Assembly: GCA_027049035.1 (NCBI GenBank)
Contig: JALTVI010000115.1
Span: 33,024-97,023, forward strand
Direction: 5' to 3'
Length of the DNA: 64,000 nucleotides
Source of the DNA: Sulfurovum sp.
Lineage (GTDB): Bacteria; Campylobacterota; Campylobacteria; Campylobacterales; Sulfurovaceae
Part shown: positions 42,598-54,848 of the stretch, piece by piece
How the letters are laid out: each line of letters begins with the position of its first letter
How positions within the stretch are numbered: the first letter of the stretch is position 1
The notes under the pieces: generated by a model
Seen by the model: the letters and a program-made list of their open reading frames with translations, nothing else
Told to the model about the DNA's origin: nothing
Databases searched by the model: none
Program-made: the position numbers and the translations under genes

Positions 42598-44283
42598 CTA
42601 CTTTGCAAAGGCCGGGTCATCTGCCGGCTCCAACGCTTCGTCTATGCCGTAGGAAGGCGTAGGGTCTTTTGCCGGCATGAAGATACCGACAAGGCCCTTG
42701 ATCCCTACGGACATAACGATGTTGTAGAGGAAGATCGCCCACGCCGCAAGCAGCATCGTTCCACAGATGGCCGCGAAGATCATCAGCGGGTTGAACTCGC
42801 CGTGTACGTAGAGGTGGCGTCTGAGCATTCCGTCAAGCCCTGCCATTCCCATGAAGGCACCCATACCGATACCACCGATGAGGTGGAGCCAGAAGTGGGC
42901 GTTGGAGAGCTTGTGCGAATAGAGCTTGGTGTTGTTGGTGACAATGGGCCAGAGCACGTATACCGCTGAGTAGAGTGTCATGTAGAGCCCTACGATGATG
43001 GCGATGTGTACATGCGCACCGATGATCCACTGCGTGTTGTGAAGCACACGGTTAAGCCCCATGTCCGCCTGGATGATCCCTGCAGGTACGGCCAGACCGA
43101 AGCCCACAAGCCCGCCAAGGAGGTACTTGAGCTCCATCGTCATCTTAAGCGGTCTTGCCTTCCAGAGTGTGACCAGTGTAATGAAGAGCGCCAGTCCCTG
43201 TGTGAGCAGTTCGAATGCGGTGACCATCTCACCGGAGATGAGCTTCATCATCTCAGGCTGCGGCTGGTCGGAGAGCAGGTGGTGAGACCATACCATCCAC
43301 GAAACCAGCAGCTCAAGCATCAGCGCCGCACGCGCGACGTTCTCCATGAAGAGCTTCTGACCGGTAATGAGTGTGGCAAGCAGGTACCATGAACCGGCAA
43401 CATAGATGAGCACCAGACCATCGGCAACAAGGTCGAGCCCCCACCAGAACCAGTTCTTGTAGAGCAGCGCATCGATGGCGTTCATGTCCCACTGCAGGCC
43501 GCCAAGGTCGGCGATGAGATAGACAAGTACCAGAATCCCCGCTCCCAGAATGACGACTGCGTCAAGGAAGGTGTCGACCGTACCACGGAAGATGGCGACA
43601 ACAGGCAGTGCCAGTGCCGGCTCTTTGGAGTACGGCGGCTTGCCTCTGAGTTTGTTGATAAGGTTGAGCATACCGTCGATACCGAAACCGGAGATGAGCA
43701 GCTCTTTGGTCGTTTTGTCCTTGTGTACACCCACTCTTGCGAAGATGGTCGCATAGATGTTGTAGATGAACCCGAACGTTCCGAGCATAATGAGTGCCAC
43801 ACCGACGATGAAGACGATGCCCCCTACTTCACTGAACTGTCTTGTATCCACAGGCAGCGGCCAGTAGAGCGTGTAGAGCGGTGCATAGTGCCACGCGAAC
43901 GCCGCAAACCACGCCATTGCGGTACCGGCAGTGATGAGCCCCCATGTCCAGTTGGCAAGCTTGATGCTATAAAGTGGCTTCTTGGTCAGATACGGCACCA
44001 AAAAGGTGAATGCACCGAAGACCAGTTGATAGGTCGAGCCGAAGATACCGACAATGGGGTGCGCAGTCATGATGGAGAAGAAGTGGTCGGGGTGGAAGAA
44101 CATCTCAGGAATGGGTGCAACCTCTTTACCCGTTTCCACCATACGCATGATCATCCCCTCTATGGCTACCAGTCCGTAGAAGAGAAAGGCCATGACGACC
44201 GCTCTGAGCGTTACTTTCTGAAGGGCATTCAGACTGTCCGGATCAAAGTTCGTTCCGCTTATCAGGTTTTCTTTCCAACTCAT
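42598..44283 (-). CDS. Heme-copper oxidoreductase subunit I, gNOR-like NO reductase
   Basis: A 561-residue protein with about 14 membrane helices. Heme ligands are H75 and the GAHVHIAI histidines (424, 426); the HH pair of the active-site metal is at 334-335 (WSHHLL). In helix VI, where oxidases have WWxGHPxVY, the sequence is WWGLDLVADG: the metal-binding His is D284 and the cross-linked Tyr position is D288. An O2-reducing oxidase needs both residues. A His-to-Asp change in a heme-copper NO reductase of Campylobacterota is, as I recall, the hallmark of the gNOR family. The gene overlaps its small subunit gene and lies behind an FNR-type promoter. Confidence 0.82.
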   Translation of the reverse strand: MSWKENLISGTNFDPDSLNALQKVTLRAVVMAFLFYGLVAIEGMIMRMVETGKEVAPIPEMFFHPDHFFSIMTAHPIVGIFGSTYQLVFGAFTFLVPYLTKKPLYSIKLANWTWGLITAGTAMAWFAAFAWHYAPLYTLYWPLPVDTRQFSEVGGIVFIVGVALIMLGTFGFIYNIYATIFARVGVHKDKTTKELLISGFGIDGMLNLINKLRGKPPYSKEPALALPVVAIFRGTVDTFLDAVVILGAGILVLVYLIADLGGLQWDMNAIDALLYKNWFWWGLDLVADGLVLIYVAGSWYLLATLITGQKLFMENVARAALMLELLVSWMVWSHHLLSDQPQPEMMKLISGEMVTAFELLTQGLALFITLVTLWKARPLKMTMELKYLLGGLVGFGLAVPAGIIQADMGLNRVLHNTQWIIGAHVHIAIIVGLYMTLYSAVYVLWPIVTNNTKLYSHKLSNAHFWLHLIGGIGMGAFMGMAGLDGMLRRHLYVHGEFNPLMIFAAICGTMLLAAWAIFLYNIVMSVGIKGLVGIFMPAKDPTPSYGIDEALEPADDPAFAK

Positions 44284-44873
44284 TGTTTACCTCCTTTTTC
44301 GCATCCGACCACTTTCATGAAGTGTTTGACGAGCATCAGGTCGTTGCCCTCTTCGTCATACTGTGCCGGACCGGAATACTCCGTGGATGTCAGATCGAAA
44401 TCGCCGTTGTGGTTGAATGTCCAGTATATGTCGTTGTTGTGACCAGGATCGACCTGCATCTGCAGCACCATCGTACCGTCCTGTCTGAAAAGACCGAAAC
44501 CGTAGGTAAGGTCGTCACTTGTGACATCGAAGGCGATGGTCTGGCCGCACTGCACCACGATGGGAAGTTCGGGCAGACGCCACTTGTGGTTGCCCACCTC
44601 AATGTTGTAGCGCGCATCGGGTGTGATGTCGTGGCGTGTGATATCCTGCGATACCCACGGAATAGCATTGTAGGTAAAGATATGATGCCCTACCCCCATA
44701 ATGACAAGAAACGCCATATAGCCGTAAAAGGGTATGCGCACAATCGATTTCGCTTTCTCTTTTCGTCCCAGGTTGTACCCGAACCACGCTACGATCGAAA
44801 TAATCATAAAGGCGTAGATGGTGTAGACGACCCAGTGAAAAGAGAGCAGTTCCAGTGAATTGGAAAACGTCAT
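44280..44873 (-). CDS. Cupredoxin-like subunit II lacking the CuA site (gNOR-like partner)
   Basis: A 197-residue membrane-anchored subunit: two N-terminal hydrophobic helices (about 12-30 and 47-68) and a periplasmic cupredoxin domain. Where CuA oxidases have VxHGF and CxEYCGxxHxxM, this protein has LTYGF and STEYSGPAQ, so the His and both Cys ligands are gone. It cannot take electrons through CuA. Electrons may come from quinol or directly from a cytochrome. It overlaps subunit I by four bases and is the first gene of the operon. Confidence 0.85.
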   Translation of the reverse strand: MTFSNSLELLSFHWVVYTIYAFMIISIVAWFGYNLGRKEKAKSIVRIPFYGYMAFLVIMGVGHHIFTYNAIPWVSQDITRHDITPDARYNIEVGNHKWRLPELPIVVQCGQTIAFDVTSDDLTYGFGLFRQDGTMVLQMQVDPGHNNDIYWTFNHNGDFDLTSTEYSGPAQYDEEGNDLMLVKHFMKVVGCEKGGKQ

Positions 44874-44907
44874 TGTTCTCTCCTCCTAAATAGTTTTACG
44901 CACTTAT

Positions 44908-44948
44908 TTTATAGAAAGGTTATGGGTGAAAAAATTGATCTGTGTCAA
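44908..44948 (-). promoter_or_regulatory. FNR/CRP-type class II promoter of the NO reductase genes
   Basis: TTGATCTGTGTCAA (44935-44948) differs in one base from the FNR consensus TTGAT-N4-ATCAA. On the minus strand a TATAAA -10 box lies 28 bp from its centre, the spacing expected for an activator at -41.5. Anaerobic or NO-responsive control fits an NO reductase. Confidence 0.72.
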
Positions 44949-45098
44949 ATGTGTGAACATGTAGTTGATTAAAAAATGAACAATAAAGTGCATTATTATT
45001 ATCTAAAATTATGTGATTGATTAAAAATGGAACATTGAAATTTTAAAATCATAAAATGCAATAACAGCTGTGATATAATTGAAATAAGGAGATAACAA

Positions 45099-46193
45099 AT
45101 GATCGCTCTCTTGAAAAAATGGTGGCATAGTCTTGGAGTAATGGAGCCCAAAGCGCTTGTCTACAAAAAATTCAAAGACCACCGCCTTTTTACTGCAAAT
45201 GTCTTTCTTTTCGGCGCCTTTCTGGGAGTAATACTCTGGATTTGGGATTATATTACCGACCCGGTCGGCGCACAGGAGACGGTGCTTCTTCGATCTTTTT
45301 TTCTCATTCTGCTTGTAGAATACCTGATGGTGAGAAGATGGAAGAACCCTTATATACTTGGCTGGATGGCCCTTGCTTTGGTTCTGCTGACACTGATGGA
45401 CTATCTTGTCATCCTTACACATCTGGAGGGTGGCATGGTATACGGGATTGCTGGATTCATGTTCTATATGCTGCTCCCGCCTATTGCATTTCAAGCCTTT
45501 CCCCTCTGGCTTAACATCCTTGGTATCATTATTATAGCTGCTTTCCCGCAGCTTTTTGCAGAGGCAGGATTTGTCGACGGCTTTCAGCAGGCCAACTATG
45601 CTGTCCTGATCTGGCCTGCTGCTTCCATAGCAATTCTGATACAGTACTTCTATGCCCGCAGCTACCATCACCGATATGAAATGGAAAAAGCCCTCGAACA
45701 CCTCTCCTATACCGATATGCTCAGTGGACTCTACAACAGAAGATATTTCATGGAGACATTTCACAACCTGTTGGAGCATGCAAAGGTGTCTGGATCTTCT
45801 CTTGGGCTTCTGATTGCTGACATTGACCGCTTCAAATTGATCAACGACAGATACGGCCATCCTGTCGGTGATGAAGTCATCAGGTCACTCTCTGCACTTT
45901 TGGCCAGAGAAGTTGGGGCGGCAGGTATTGTGGCACGTATCGGCGGAGAGGAGTTCGGAATACTTTTGCCGGATACCGATATGGAGGCATCTTCGAAAAT
46001 TGCCGAGCAGTTGCGTTTGGCAACGGCGCAGATGAGAATTGATCTACAGTATGAAGAGCCGCTTGCATTTACTATAAGCATAGGCATGGCAGTTTCCGAT
46101 AATAAGAGTGATGTAGCAGCCCTTTTCAAAAAGGCGGATCAGGCCCTCTACAAGGCAAAACAGTCTGGCCGAAACCGTGTATGCAGTACGTAG
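45099..46193 (+). CDS. Membrane diguanylate cyclase (GGDEF)
   Basis: A 364-residue protein with about six membrane helices (30-190) and a cytoplasmic GGDEF domain (about 205-362). The active site is RIGGEEFGILL; NDRYGHPVGDEVI and ADQALYKAKQSGRNRV are conserved. The product-inhibition RxxD site is absent (REVGAAGIVAR), so feedback by c-di-GMP is not expected. Its membrane part resembles MASE-like sensors but was not identified. A TATAAT (45074-45079) and AAGGAG precede the ATG. It is monocistronic and convergent with clpB. Confidence 0.9.
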   Translation: MIALLKKWWHSLGVMEPKALVYKKFKDHRLFTANVFLFGAFLGVILWIWDYITDPVGAQETVLLRSFFLILLVEYLMVRRWKNPYILGWMALALVLLTLMDYLVILTHLEGGMVYGIAGFMFYMLLPPIAFQAFPLWLNILGIIIIAAFPQLFAEAGFVDGFQQANYAVLIWPAASIAILIQYFYARSYHHRYEMEKALEHLSYTDMLSGLYNRRYFMETFHNLLEHAKVSGSSLGLLIADIDRFKLINDRYGHPVGDEVIRSLSALLAREVGAAGIVARIGGEEFGILLPDTDMEASSKIAEQLRLATAQMRIDLQYEEPLAFTISIGMAVSDNKSDVAALFKKADQALYKAKQSGRNRVCST

Positions 46194-46226
46194 TGAAATG
46201 AAGGGATTTTGTATGGAGAAAGTGAT

Positions 46227-46249
46227 GGAAGCCCTTCTTGAGGGCTTCC
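46227..46249. terminator. Bidirectional hairpin between GGDEF gene and clpB
   Basis: A 9-bp perfect stem GGAAGCCCT / AGGGCTTCC, loop TCTTG, lies between the two convergent genes and is suitable for both. Confidence 0.75.
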
Positions 46250-46252
46250 CTC

Positions 46253-48826
<2,574 letters not shown>

Positions 48827-48858
48827 ATTGGCTTCCTTCTTTTCTGTTATTTGGGCGT

Positions 48859-48888
48859 ATTATACCAAGTTTAGTCATTCTTTGTCAA
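48859..48888 (-). promoter_or_regulatory. Sigma-70 promoter of clpB
   Basis: On the minus strand TTGACA (48888-48883), an 18-bp spacer and TATAAT (48864-48859) lie 33 bp before the clpB ATG. Confidence 0.8.
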
Positions 48889-49096
48889 GTTTCCTAACAA
48901 AAATTATTTAATTTTTACTGAAACCACCGGTTTTTTGACATTTAAGCACTATTGTAATGCAAATCCGATAACCAAATATGAATGAAACAGAGATATTTAA
49001 CTGCGATTTACCTATACCTTATATAGTATGTGCAAACAGCAATCTCTTAGTGAGATTTCTATAAAATATCACCTTAATGAACGGAGTACCTACCCT

Positions 49097-50476
49097 ATGA
49101 TTCAAAAAAGCAAAAAAGTGATTGCAGCGGGCCTGCTTTCTACCCTGACAGCGGCCTACCTTTTCGGTTCTTTCGCGCAGGCGCAGGAGAAGCCAAAAGC
49201 AGACAGTGCCAAGCAGAAGCTTGAAGCCTATATCAAGTTTACCCAGATTCTCAACCTGATCGAGCAGGAGTATGTCGACGAGACCAATACGACAGAACTT
49301 GTGAACAAGGCACTCAAGGGACTGATGAGCAACCTCGATGCGCACTCTGCCTATATGGATAAAAAATCCTACAAAGACCTTACAGTACAGACTAAAGGCG
49401 AGTTTGGCGGACTGGGTATTTCAGTGGGTATGAAAGATGGCGCACTGACCGTCATTGCCCCGCTTGAAGGCACCCCTGCAATGAAGGCGGGCGTAAAAGC
49501 CGGTGATATCATCCTCAAGATCGATGACAAGGCTACCATCGGCATGAATATCGACGAGGCGGTCAAACTGATGCGTGGAAAACCTGGCACCGATATCGTC
49601 CTTACCATTGTGCGTAAAAAAGAGCCAAAGCCGCTCAAGATCAAAATTACCCGCGATATCATCAAGATCGATTCGGTCTATCCAAAGACTATCGAGGGAG
49701 AAGACGGTATTCTCTATCTGCACGTCTCTTCGTTTGATCAAAAGGTGGTTGAGAGTGTCAAGAAGGCTATCGCAGAACACAACAACACCAAAGGAATTCT
49801 ACTTGACCTGCGTAACAACCCGGGCGGACTGCTCGACCAGGCAACAGGGCTTGTCGATATGTTCGTCGATGACGGTGTCATTGTCAGCCAGAAAGGACGT
49901 ATCAAGTCTGAAAATGTAGAGTACAGGGCACACAAAGAGGGAACGGACCTCAAAACACCTATCGTGACACTGGTCAACGGCGGAAGTGCGAGTGCCAGTG
50001 AGATTGTCTCGGGAGCTCTCCAAGACTTCAACCGCTCTGTTATTGTCGGTGAGAAAACATTCGGAAAAGGTTCGGTGCAGATCGTACTGCCTGTAGGCAA
50101 AGAGGAGGCGGTCAAGCTGACCGTAGCGCGCTACTATCTTCCAAGCGGCAGAACCATCCAGAACAAAGGGGTAACACCGGATATCACGGTACATCTGGGA
50201 AAGATAGAGTATGAAGAGGACCCTATTTTGCTCAAAGAGAAAGACCTGAAAAAACATCTCGAAACAGAACTGCAGAAAATAGAAAAAGATGTCGACAAGA
50301 AAGCAGTAAAGAAGAAAAAAGAGAAAGATGCCAATGCAACGGTTGAAAGCGAAGACGAGAATGCGACAAAGAACAAAAAGCTGATCACCGAGAAGATGAT
50401 CTACAACGATGCGCAGCTTAAAAGCGCGCTTGACATTCTCAAGGCGCTCATCATCACAGAGAAAGGGAAACACTGA
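49097..50476 (+). CDS. ctpA: Carboxyl-terminal processing protease (S41)
   Basis: From ATG 49097 (GGAG ten bases before) the protein has 459 residues: a signal sequence or anchor (about 7-28, ending FAQAQ), a PDZ domain (about 90-170; [12 protein letters not shown]) and the S41 catalytic domain with [12 protein letters not shown], catalytic Ser in [15 protein letters not shown] and Lys in [12 protein letters not shown]. The Lys/Glu-rich tail is unusual. It cleaves C-terminal ends of periplasmic proteins. Its stop overlaps the purC start, an order often seen in Campylobacterota. Confidence 0.93.
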   Translation: MIQKSKKVIAAGLLSTLTAAYLFGSFAQAQEKPKADSAKQKLEAYIKFTQILNLIEQEYVDETNTTELVNKALKGLMSNLDAHSAYMDKKSYKDLTVQTKGEFGGLGISVGMKDGALTVIAPLEGTPAMKAGVKAGDIILKIDDKATIGMNIDEAVKLMRGKPGTDIVLTIVRKKEPKPLKIKITRDIIKIDSVYPKTIEGEDGILYLHVSSFDQKVVESVKKAIAEHNNTKGILLDLRNNPGGLLDQATGLVDMFVDDGVIVSQKGRIKSENVEYRAHKEGTDLKTPIVTLVNGGSASASEIVSGALQDFNRSVIVGEKTFGKGSVQIVLPVGKEEAVKLTVARYYLPSGRTIQNKGVTPDITVHLGKIEYEEDPILLKEKDLKKHLETELQKIEKDVDKKAVKKKKEKDANATVESEDENATKNKKLITEKMIYNDAQLKSALDILKALIITEKGKH

Positions 50477-51195
50477 TGGAAAAGAAATCACTGGTTTACG
50501 AAGGCAAGGCGAAGAAGATCTGGAGTACGGACGACGAGCGTCTCTACATTTCGGAGTTCAAGGATGACCTGACGGCATTCAACGGCGAAAAGAAGTCCAG
50601 CGAAGCGGGCAAAGGGGCACTGAATAACAAAATCTCCACGGAACTCTTCAAGTATCTGAACAACAAGGGTATCCCTACACACTTCGTTGAGATGCTCGAT
50701 GACAACCATATGCTTCATAAAAAAGCGGATGTCATTCTCATTGAAGTGATCGTGCGCAACATTGCTACAGGAAGCCTCAGCCGCAACCTCGGTATCGAAG
50801 ACGGCAAGGTACTGCCATTTACACTGGTGGAGTTCGACTACAAGAATGACGAACTGGGTGACCCAAAACTCAATGATCAGCACTGCCTCATTCTGGAGCT
50901 TGTCAACGATACTTCCGAACTTGACTATATCCGCTATATGGCAAGACGTATCAACGACCTGCTTAAAGAGTTTTACGCGCAGCGTGGCCTGACACTGGTC
51001 GACTTCAAACTTGAGTTCGGGCGTGATATGGACGGCAACATCATTCTCATCGACGAACTGAGCCCTGACAACTTCAGACTCTGGGACAGCGAGAGCGGCG
51101 AGAGCATGGACAAGGACCGCTTCAGAAAGGGACTTGGCGGACTCAAAGTGGCGTACGAAGAGGTACTCAACCGAATTCTCGGAACAAACAACTAA
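50476..51195 (+). CDS. purC: SAICAR synthase
   Basis: PurC (239 residues) joins aspartate to CAIR with ATP in purine synthesis. The motifs YEGKAKKIW at the N-terminus, [26 protein letters not shown] and [13 protein letters not shown] are all present. First of the purC-purS-purQ run; ATG overlaps the ctpA stop. Confidence 0.97.
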   Translation: MEKKSLVYEGKAKKIWSTDDERLYISEFKDDLTAFNGEKKSSEAGKGALNNKISTELFKYLNNKGIPTHFVEMLDDNHMLHKKADVILIEVIVRNIATGSLSRNLGIEDGKVLPFTLVEFDYKNDELGDPKLNDQHCLILELVNDTSELDYIRYMARRINDLLKEFYAQRGLTLVDFKLEFGRDMDGNIILIDELSPDNFRLWDSESGESMDKDRFRKGLGGLKVAYEEVLNRILGTNN

Positions 51196-51209
51196 CAAAG
51201 GGAAAGACT

Positions 51210-51449
51210 ATGACAGCAATCGTAAACGTATTTTTGAAAGAAGGTGTCCTTGACCCGCAGGGGAAAGCGGCACACCATGCACTCGACTCACTCGGCTTCG
51301 AAGGGGTAAAAGATGTTCGCATCGGAAAGCAGATTGTTCTGCAGCTCGATACTGACGACAAGGCCAAGGCAGAAGCGGAAGTTAAAGAGATGTGTGAAAC
51401 GCTGCTTGCCAACACTGTAATTGAAGACTACAACATAGAGATCAAGTAA
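51210..51449 (+). CDS. purS: FGAM synthase small subunit PurS
   Basis: A 79-residue subunit with the family pattern VNVFLKEGVLDPQGKAAHHALDSLGF. It bridges PurL and PurQ in formylglycinamidine ribonucleotide synthase, delivering ammonia. It lies between purC and purQ with 14 and 1 bp gaps and a GGGAAAG ribosome site. PurL is not in the window. Confidence 0.96.
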   Translation: MTAIVNVFLKEGVLDPQGKAAHHALDSLGFEGVKDVRIGKQIVLQLDTDDKAKAEAEVKEMCETLLANTVIEDYNIEIK

Positions 51450-51450
51450 G

Positions 51451-52122
51451 ATGAAAGTAGCAGTTTTACGATTTCCGGGAACCAACTGTGAGTTCGACAC
51501 ACAGTATGCGTTCGAGAAGCTCGGGCATGAAACCGAGCTGGTATGGCATGAGAAAGAGACCCTGCCCTCCGATATCGACATGGTGGTAGTGCCTGGCGGA
51601 TTCTCCTATGGAGACTACCTGCGTTCGGGCGCCATTGCGCGTTTCTCTCCTGTGATGAAAGCAGTTACCAAATATGCCAACGACGGCGGTACGGTACTGG
51701 GTATCTGTAACGGATTCCAGATTCTGACAGAGGCAGGGCTGCTGCCGGGGGCACTCAAGCGTAACAACAACCTCCACTTCATCTCCAAACACCAGACACT
51801 GCGTGTGGAGAACAACGATAACGCTTTCCTGAAGCAGTGTGAGGTGGGTGAAGTACTCAACATCCCTATTGCCCACGCAGACGGCAACTACTACATCGAC
51901 GATGAAGGCCTGGAGAAGCTCGAAGCCAACGGTCAGGTACTGCTGCGTTACTGCGACGAAGAGGGAAACCGCGTCGTGGTCAACGGCTCCGTGACCTCCA
52001 TTGCTGGTATCTGCAACGAAAAGAAGAATGTATTCGGCCTCATGCCGCACCCGGAGCGTGCGCTCGAGTCGATTCTTGGCAGTGAAGACGGTCTCAAGAT
52101 GCTCAAAGGGTTCGGCGCCTGA
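51451..52122 (+). CDS. purQ: FGAM synthase glutamine amidotransferase PurQ
   Basis: A 223-residue class I glutamine amidotransferase. It has the FPGTNCEFDT start, oxyanion motif PGGFSYGDYLRSGAIA, nucleophile Cys in LGICNGFQILTEAGLLPGAL and the H-x-E pair in GLMPHPERA. It supplies ammonia to PurL through PurS. Its TGA overlaps the ATG of the next gene. Confidence 0.97.
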   Translation: MKVAVLRFPGTNCEFDTQYAFEKLGHETELVWHEKETLPSDIDMVVVPGGFSYGDYLRSGAIARFSPVMKAVTKYANDGGTVLGICNGFQILTEAGLLPGALKRNNNLHFISKHQTLRVENNDNAFLKQCEVGEVLNIPIAHADGNYYIDDEGLEKLEANGQVLLRYCDEEGNRVVVNGSVTSIAGICNEKKNVFGLMPHPERALESILGSEDGLKMLKGFGA

Positions 52123-53165
52123 TGTCCCCTCTTCGCGCCTTTGTGCTCCTCTGGGGGCTTATGATTTTTGCCAGCTCCCTGCTGCAAGCCGAAGGCGGCT
52201 TCAAATACAGCTACATCCCCAAAAAAGTCTACGAAAACCAGATATTCCCCGTGACCATCATCGATACGCGTGAAGTCAAGAAGAAGCCCAAATACCGCTT
52301 CGATATCACCAACGACATCCACCCGCTTTCGGAAAAGCCGCTGGTGATCCGAAACGGAAACGATAACTTCTACACCTTCTACTTCAAGGCTACCCATGCC
52401 GGGCAGATCACGATTCCGCGTATCTACGTCAACGACGGTGGGCAGATCACCATTCTGGACCAGTACACCATTCCCGTGGAAAAGCTTGAGGGCAGACCCG
52501 ATTTCTGCGGTGTCCTTGCAGCCGATATGAAGATACGCGGTTCGCAGGTTTCGCACTACGATGAGAAGAACTACCTTGTCAGCCTAAACATAGAAGCGTT
52601 CGAAGCCAACCTGGAAGATATGCATCTCTCAAACGTAGTGGAGTCCGGTGTGGAGTCGGTCAGACGCAAAGGGGCAAAGGCAGAAGCGGAGTTTTACGCT
52701 GTCGTGCCCACAACGCAAAAAGAGCTAAGTTTCTCCTACTTCAACACGATCAAACAGCAGTTCATCACGCTTAGCGTGCCGGTTGAGCTGATTGACAACA
52801 GTGTCGTGACCCAGACCGACCTGAACCCCAAAGAGGACAGCTTCGAAAAACTCAAGAAGTACGGCTTTATGGTACTGGTAGGCTTCTTTTTCCTGATGTT
52901 CATTATCTACAGGGATTTCTTCTACCTCATTTTGGGGACAGTGTCGCTCATTACGCTGCTGACTTTCTATATTCCCAAAGAGCGCGTTTGCATTAAGCAG
53001 GGAGCGCCGTTGTATATTCTGCCAACCGAAAACAGCGGCATTAGCACCAAGGCGCTGGAGCAGTTCGAATCTCCCCTGCTTGCCGAACGTCTGGACTATA
53101 ACAAAGTAGAGTATAAAAACGGATTGATAGGATGGGTAAAAGATGAAGACCTTTGCAAAAATTAG
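52122..53165 (+). CDS. Exported membrane-anchored protein (BatD-like layout)
   Basis: A 347-residue protein: signal peptide (1-23), a beta-rich periplasmic region (about 25-235; KVYENQIFPVTI, FKATHAGQITIPRIYVND) resembling BatD/oxygen-tolerance domains, two membrane segments (about 248-287), and a C-terminal SH3-like region (PLYILPTENSG, NGLIGWVKDEDL). The family assignment is tentative. It is coupled to purQ and overlaps plsC by 23 bp, a conserved-looking but functionally unclear link. Confidence 0.7.
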   Translation: MSPLRAFVLLWGLMIFASSLLQAEGGFKYSYIPKKVYENQIFPVTIIDTREVKKKPKYRFDITNDIHPLSEKPLVIRNGNDNFYTFYFKATHAGQITIPRIYVNDGGQITILDQYTIPVEKLEGRPDFCGVLAADMKIRGSQVSHYDEKNYLVSLNIEAFEANLEDMHLSNVVESGVESVRRKGAKAEAEFYAVVPTTQKELSFSYFNTIKQQFITLSVPVELIDNSVVTQTDLNPKEDSFEKLKKYGFMVLVGFFFLMFIIYRDFFYLILGTVSLITLLTFYIPKERVCIKQGAPLYILPTENSGISTKALEQFESPLLAERLDYNKVEYKNGLIGWVKDEDLCKN

Positions 53166-53853
53166 ATTCTACTGGGGAGCGGCGGTCATCTCCTTTGTCG
53201 TAGGGGGTATCATGATTCCCGCTATCTATCTTTTTCCAAAGAAAAAGGGAATGATCATGCATACCCTCAACCGCCTGAACCTCTTTCTGATGGGTAGCAA
53301 GGCTGTACAGGAGGGAGAGATGGACCCCGAAGCCGATATGTTTTTGATGAACCATCAGGGTATCATCGATATCATCGGCATGGAGGCATTGCAAACAAAC
53401 CATCTGCGCTGGGTGGCCAAAAAGGAGCTTTTCGATGCGCTCTGGTTCGGCAACCTGCTTCGCGGCGGCGATATGATCTCGCTTGACAGAAGCTCCCGCG
53501 CGGGACTTGTGAAACTGATGAAAGATGTCAAGGAGTCACTTGAGATCAAACACCGCGCAGTGGCTATCTTCCCGGAGGGAACACGTGCCAAAGGACAGAA
53601 GCTTCTGCCGTTCAAACAGGGAGCGAACATGATTGCCAACAAAATGGGGCTTAAAGTACAACCCGTGGTGATCACCGGTAGCAAGTGGGTGCTCAACGAA
53701 CACGACCGCACCGGACACAGCGGAGAGGTGCACTACAAGTTCCTTCCCACTATCGATGTGAGCAAGGCCCCTGAGAACTGGTATGAAACACTGCAAGAGC
53801 AGATGCAAAAAGAGATCGATGAAGCCTATGAGAAGTATGGGCGCGAACGCTGA
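53143..53853 (+). CDS. plsC: 1-acyl-sn-glycerol-3-phosphate acyltransferase
   Basis: A 236-residue membrane enzyme making phosphatidic acid. It has an N-terminal hydrophobic anchor (about 7-30), the acyltransferase motif NHQGIIDI (usual NHxxxxD) and the substrate motif FPEGTRAKGQ, plus the internal VAKKELF block. It overlaps the preceding gene and begins inside its last codons. Confidence 0.92.
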   Translation: MKTFAKIRFYWGAAVISFVVGGIMIPAIYLFPKKKGMIMHTLNRLNLFLMGSKAVQEGEMDPEADMFLMNHQGIIDIIGMEALQTNHLRWVAKKELFDALWFGNLLRGGDMISLDRSSRAGLVKLMKDVKESLEIKHRAVAIFPEGTRAKGQKLLPFKQGANMIANKMGLKVQPVVITGSKWVLNEHDRTGHSGEVHYKFLPTIDVSKAPENWYETLQEQMQKEIDEAYEKYGRER

Positions 53854-53887
53854 TTAAATTAAATAATATTAAAAAGAGAGAACCACT

Positions 53888-54148
53888 ATGGCTACACTTG
53901 AAGAGACACTGAGAACGCACATCAACAAACTGGTACACCCGCTCAAAGAGGAAGAGGAGCTGAAACTGGCCCTCAAGGCGAAATTGACCAAAAAAGAGCT
54001 CAAGCTTCTGCAGGCATGGGCCGATGAAGCAGATTTAGGTGCCCTCAAAATGAAACTGAAACTTGATGAAACACGCTACGAGGTACTCTCTGCCAAACTT
54101 ATCAAAAAGCTCAACCAGGAGAAGACAAAACAGGCTATCTGCCTCTAA
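53888..54148 (+). CDS. Small helical hypothetical protein, 86 aa
   Basis: A Lys/Leu/Glu-rich, wholly helical cytoplasmic protein (LKLALKAKLTKKELKLLQAW) behind GAGAG. It overlaps the convergent sod gene by four bases. I recognise no family; it is likely a conserved lineage-specific protein. Confidence 0.7.
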   Translation: MATLEETLRTHINKLVHPLKEEEELKLALKAKLTKKELKLLQAWADEADLGALKMKLKLDETRYEVLSAKLIKKLNQEKTKQAICL

Positions 54149-54783
54149 TCTTCATGAAAGGCACACTCACCGCTTCTGTCATCACATGGAAAGTGTAGAT
54201 AGAGGTGTGCACCAAGATTCTCTGATACGAAATTCCAGTTCACTATCTCCCACCATTTTTCAATGTAGGCCGCTCTGGCATTGCGATAGTCAATATAGTA
54301 GGCATGTTCCCAGACATCACAGGTCAACAGTGGCGTATGCCCGTAAAGAAGCGGAGTGTCGGCATTGGATCTGGATTCAATGATCAGATGATGCTGAGGA
54401 TTTGCAGAGAGCCATACCCAGCCTGAACCAAACAGGTTAAGTGTCGCATCCGTGAAGCTCTTTTGAAAGATCTTCATGGAGCCAAAGTCACGCTCAATCC
54501 ACTCTTTCAGTCTGTCGGATACAGTGCTCTTTTGATTGCTCAATCCCTTGAAGTAAAAGTTGTGATTATAGATTTGGGCAGCATTGTTGAAAATGGCACC
54601 ACCTGCTTTTTGGATGATCTCTTCAAGCGAAAGCGTTTCAAAAGGTGTGCCCTCTATGAGCATGTTGAGTTTGTCGACATAGCCTTTATGGTGCTTACCG
54701 TAATGGTAGCGTATTGTTTCGGCAGAAATATACGGTTCAAGTGCATTCTCTTCGAACGGAAGGTCCATCAAAACCTGTCTCAT
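54145..54783 (-). CDS. sodB: Superoxide dismutase, Fe/Mn family
   Basis: A 212-residue cytosolic enzyme with metal ligands H27 (IRYHYGKHHKGYVD), His of IYNHNFY, and Asp and His of CDVWEHAYYIDY. The FNNAAQIYNHNFYF segment is Fe/Mn-SOD typical, and Fe rather than Mn is a guess. The C-terminal tail (HLYLHFPCDDRSGECAFHED) is longer than usual and Cys/His-bearing. The AGGAG ribosome site precedes ATG. Confidence 0.93.
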   Translation of the reverse strand: MRQVLMDLPFEENALEPYISAETIRYHYGKHHKGYVDKLNMLIEGTPFETLSLEEIIQKAGGAIFNNAAQIYNHNFYFKGLSNQKSTVSDRLKEWIERDFGSMKIFQKSFTDATLNLFGSGWVWLSANPQHHLIIESRSNADTPLLYGHTPLLTCDVWEHAYYIDYRNARAAYIEKWWEIVNWNFVSENLGAHLYLHFPCDDRSGECAFHED

Positions 54784-54848
54784 GGCGACTCCTTCTTTTG
54801 ATTTACTACCTCTATCCTATGGTAGCAGTGTGGAGTCTGTGTGCAAAA

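Noticed and set aside
45021-45860. 279-aa minus-strand ORF
   Set aside because: It is antisense to the well-supported GGDEF gene, has Cys/His/Lys-rich random-looking sequence and no family motif.
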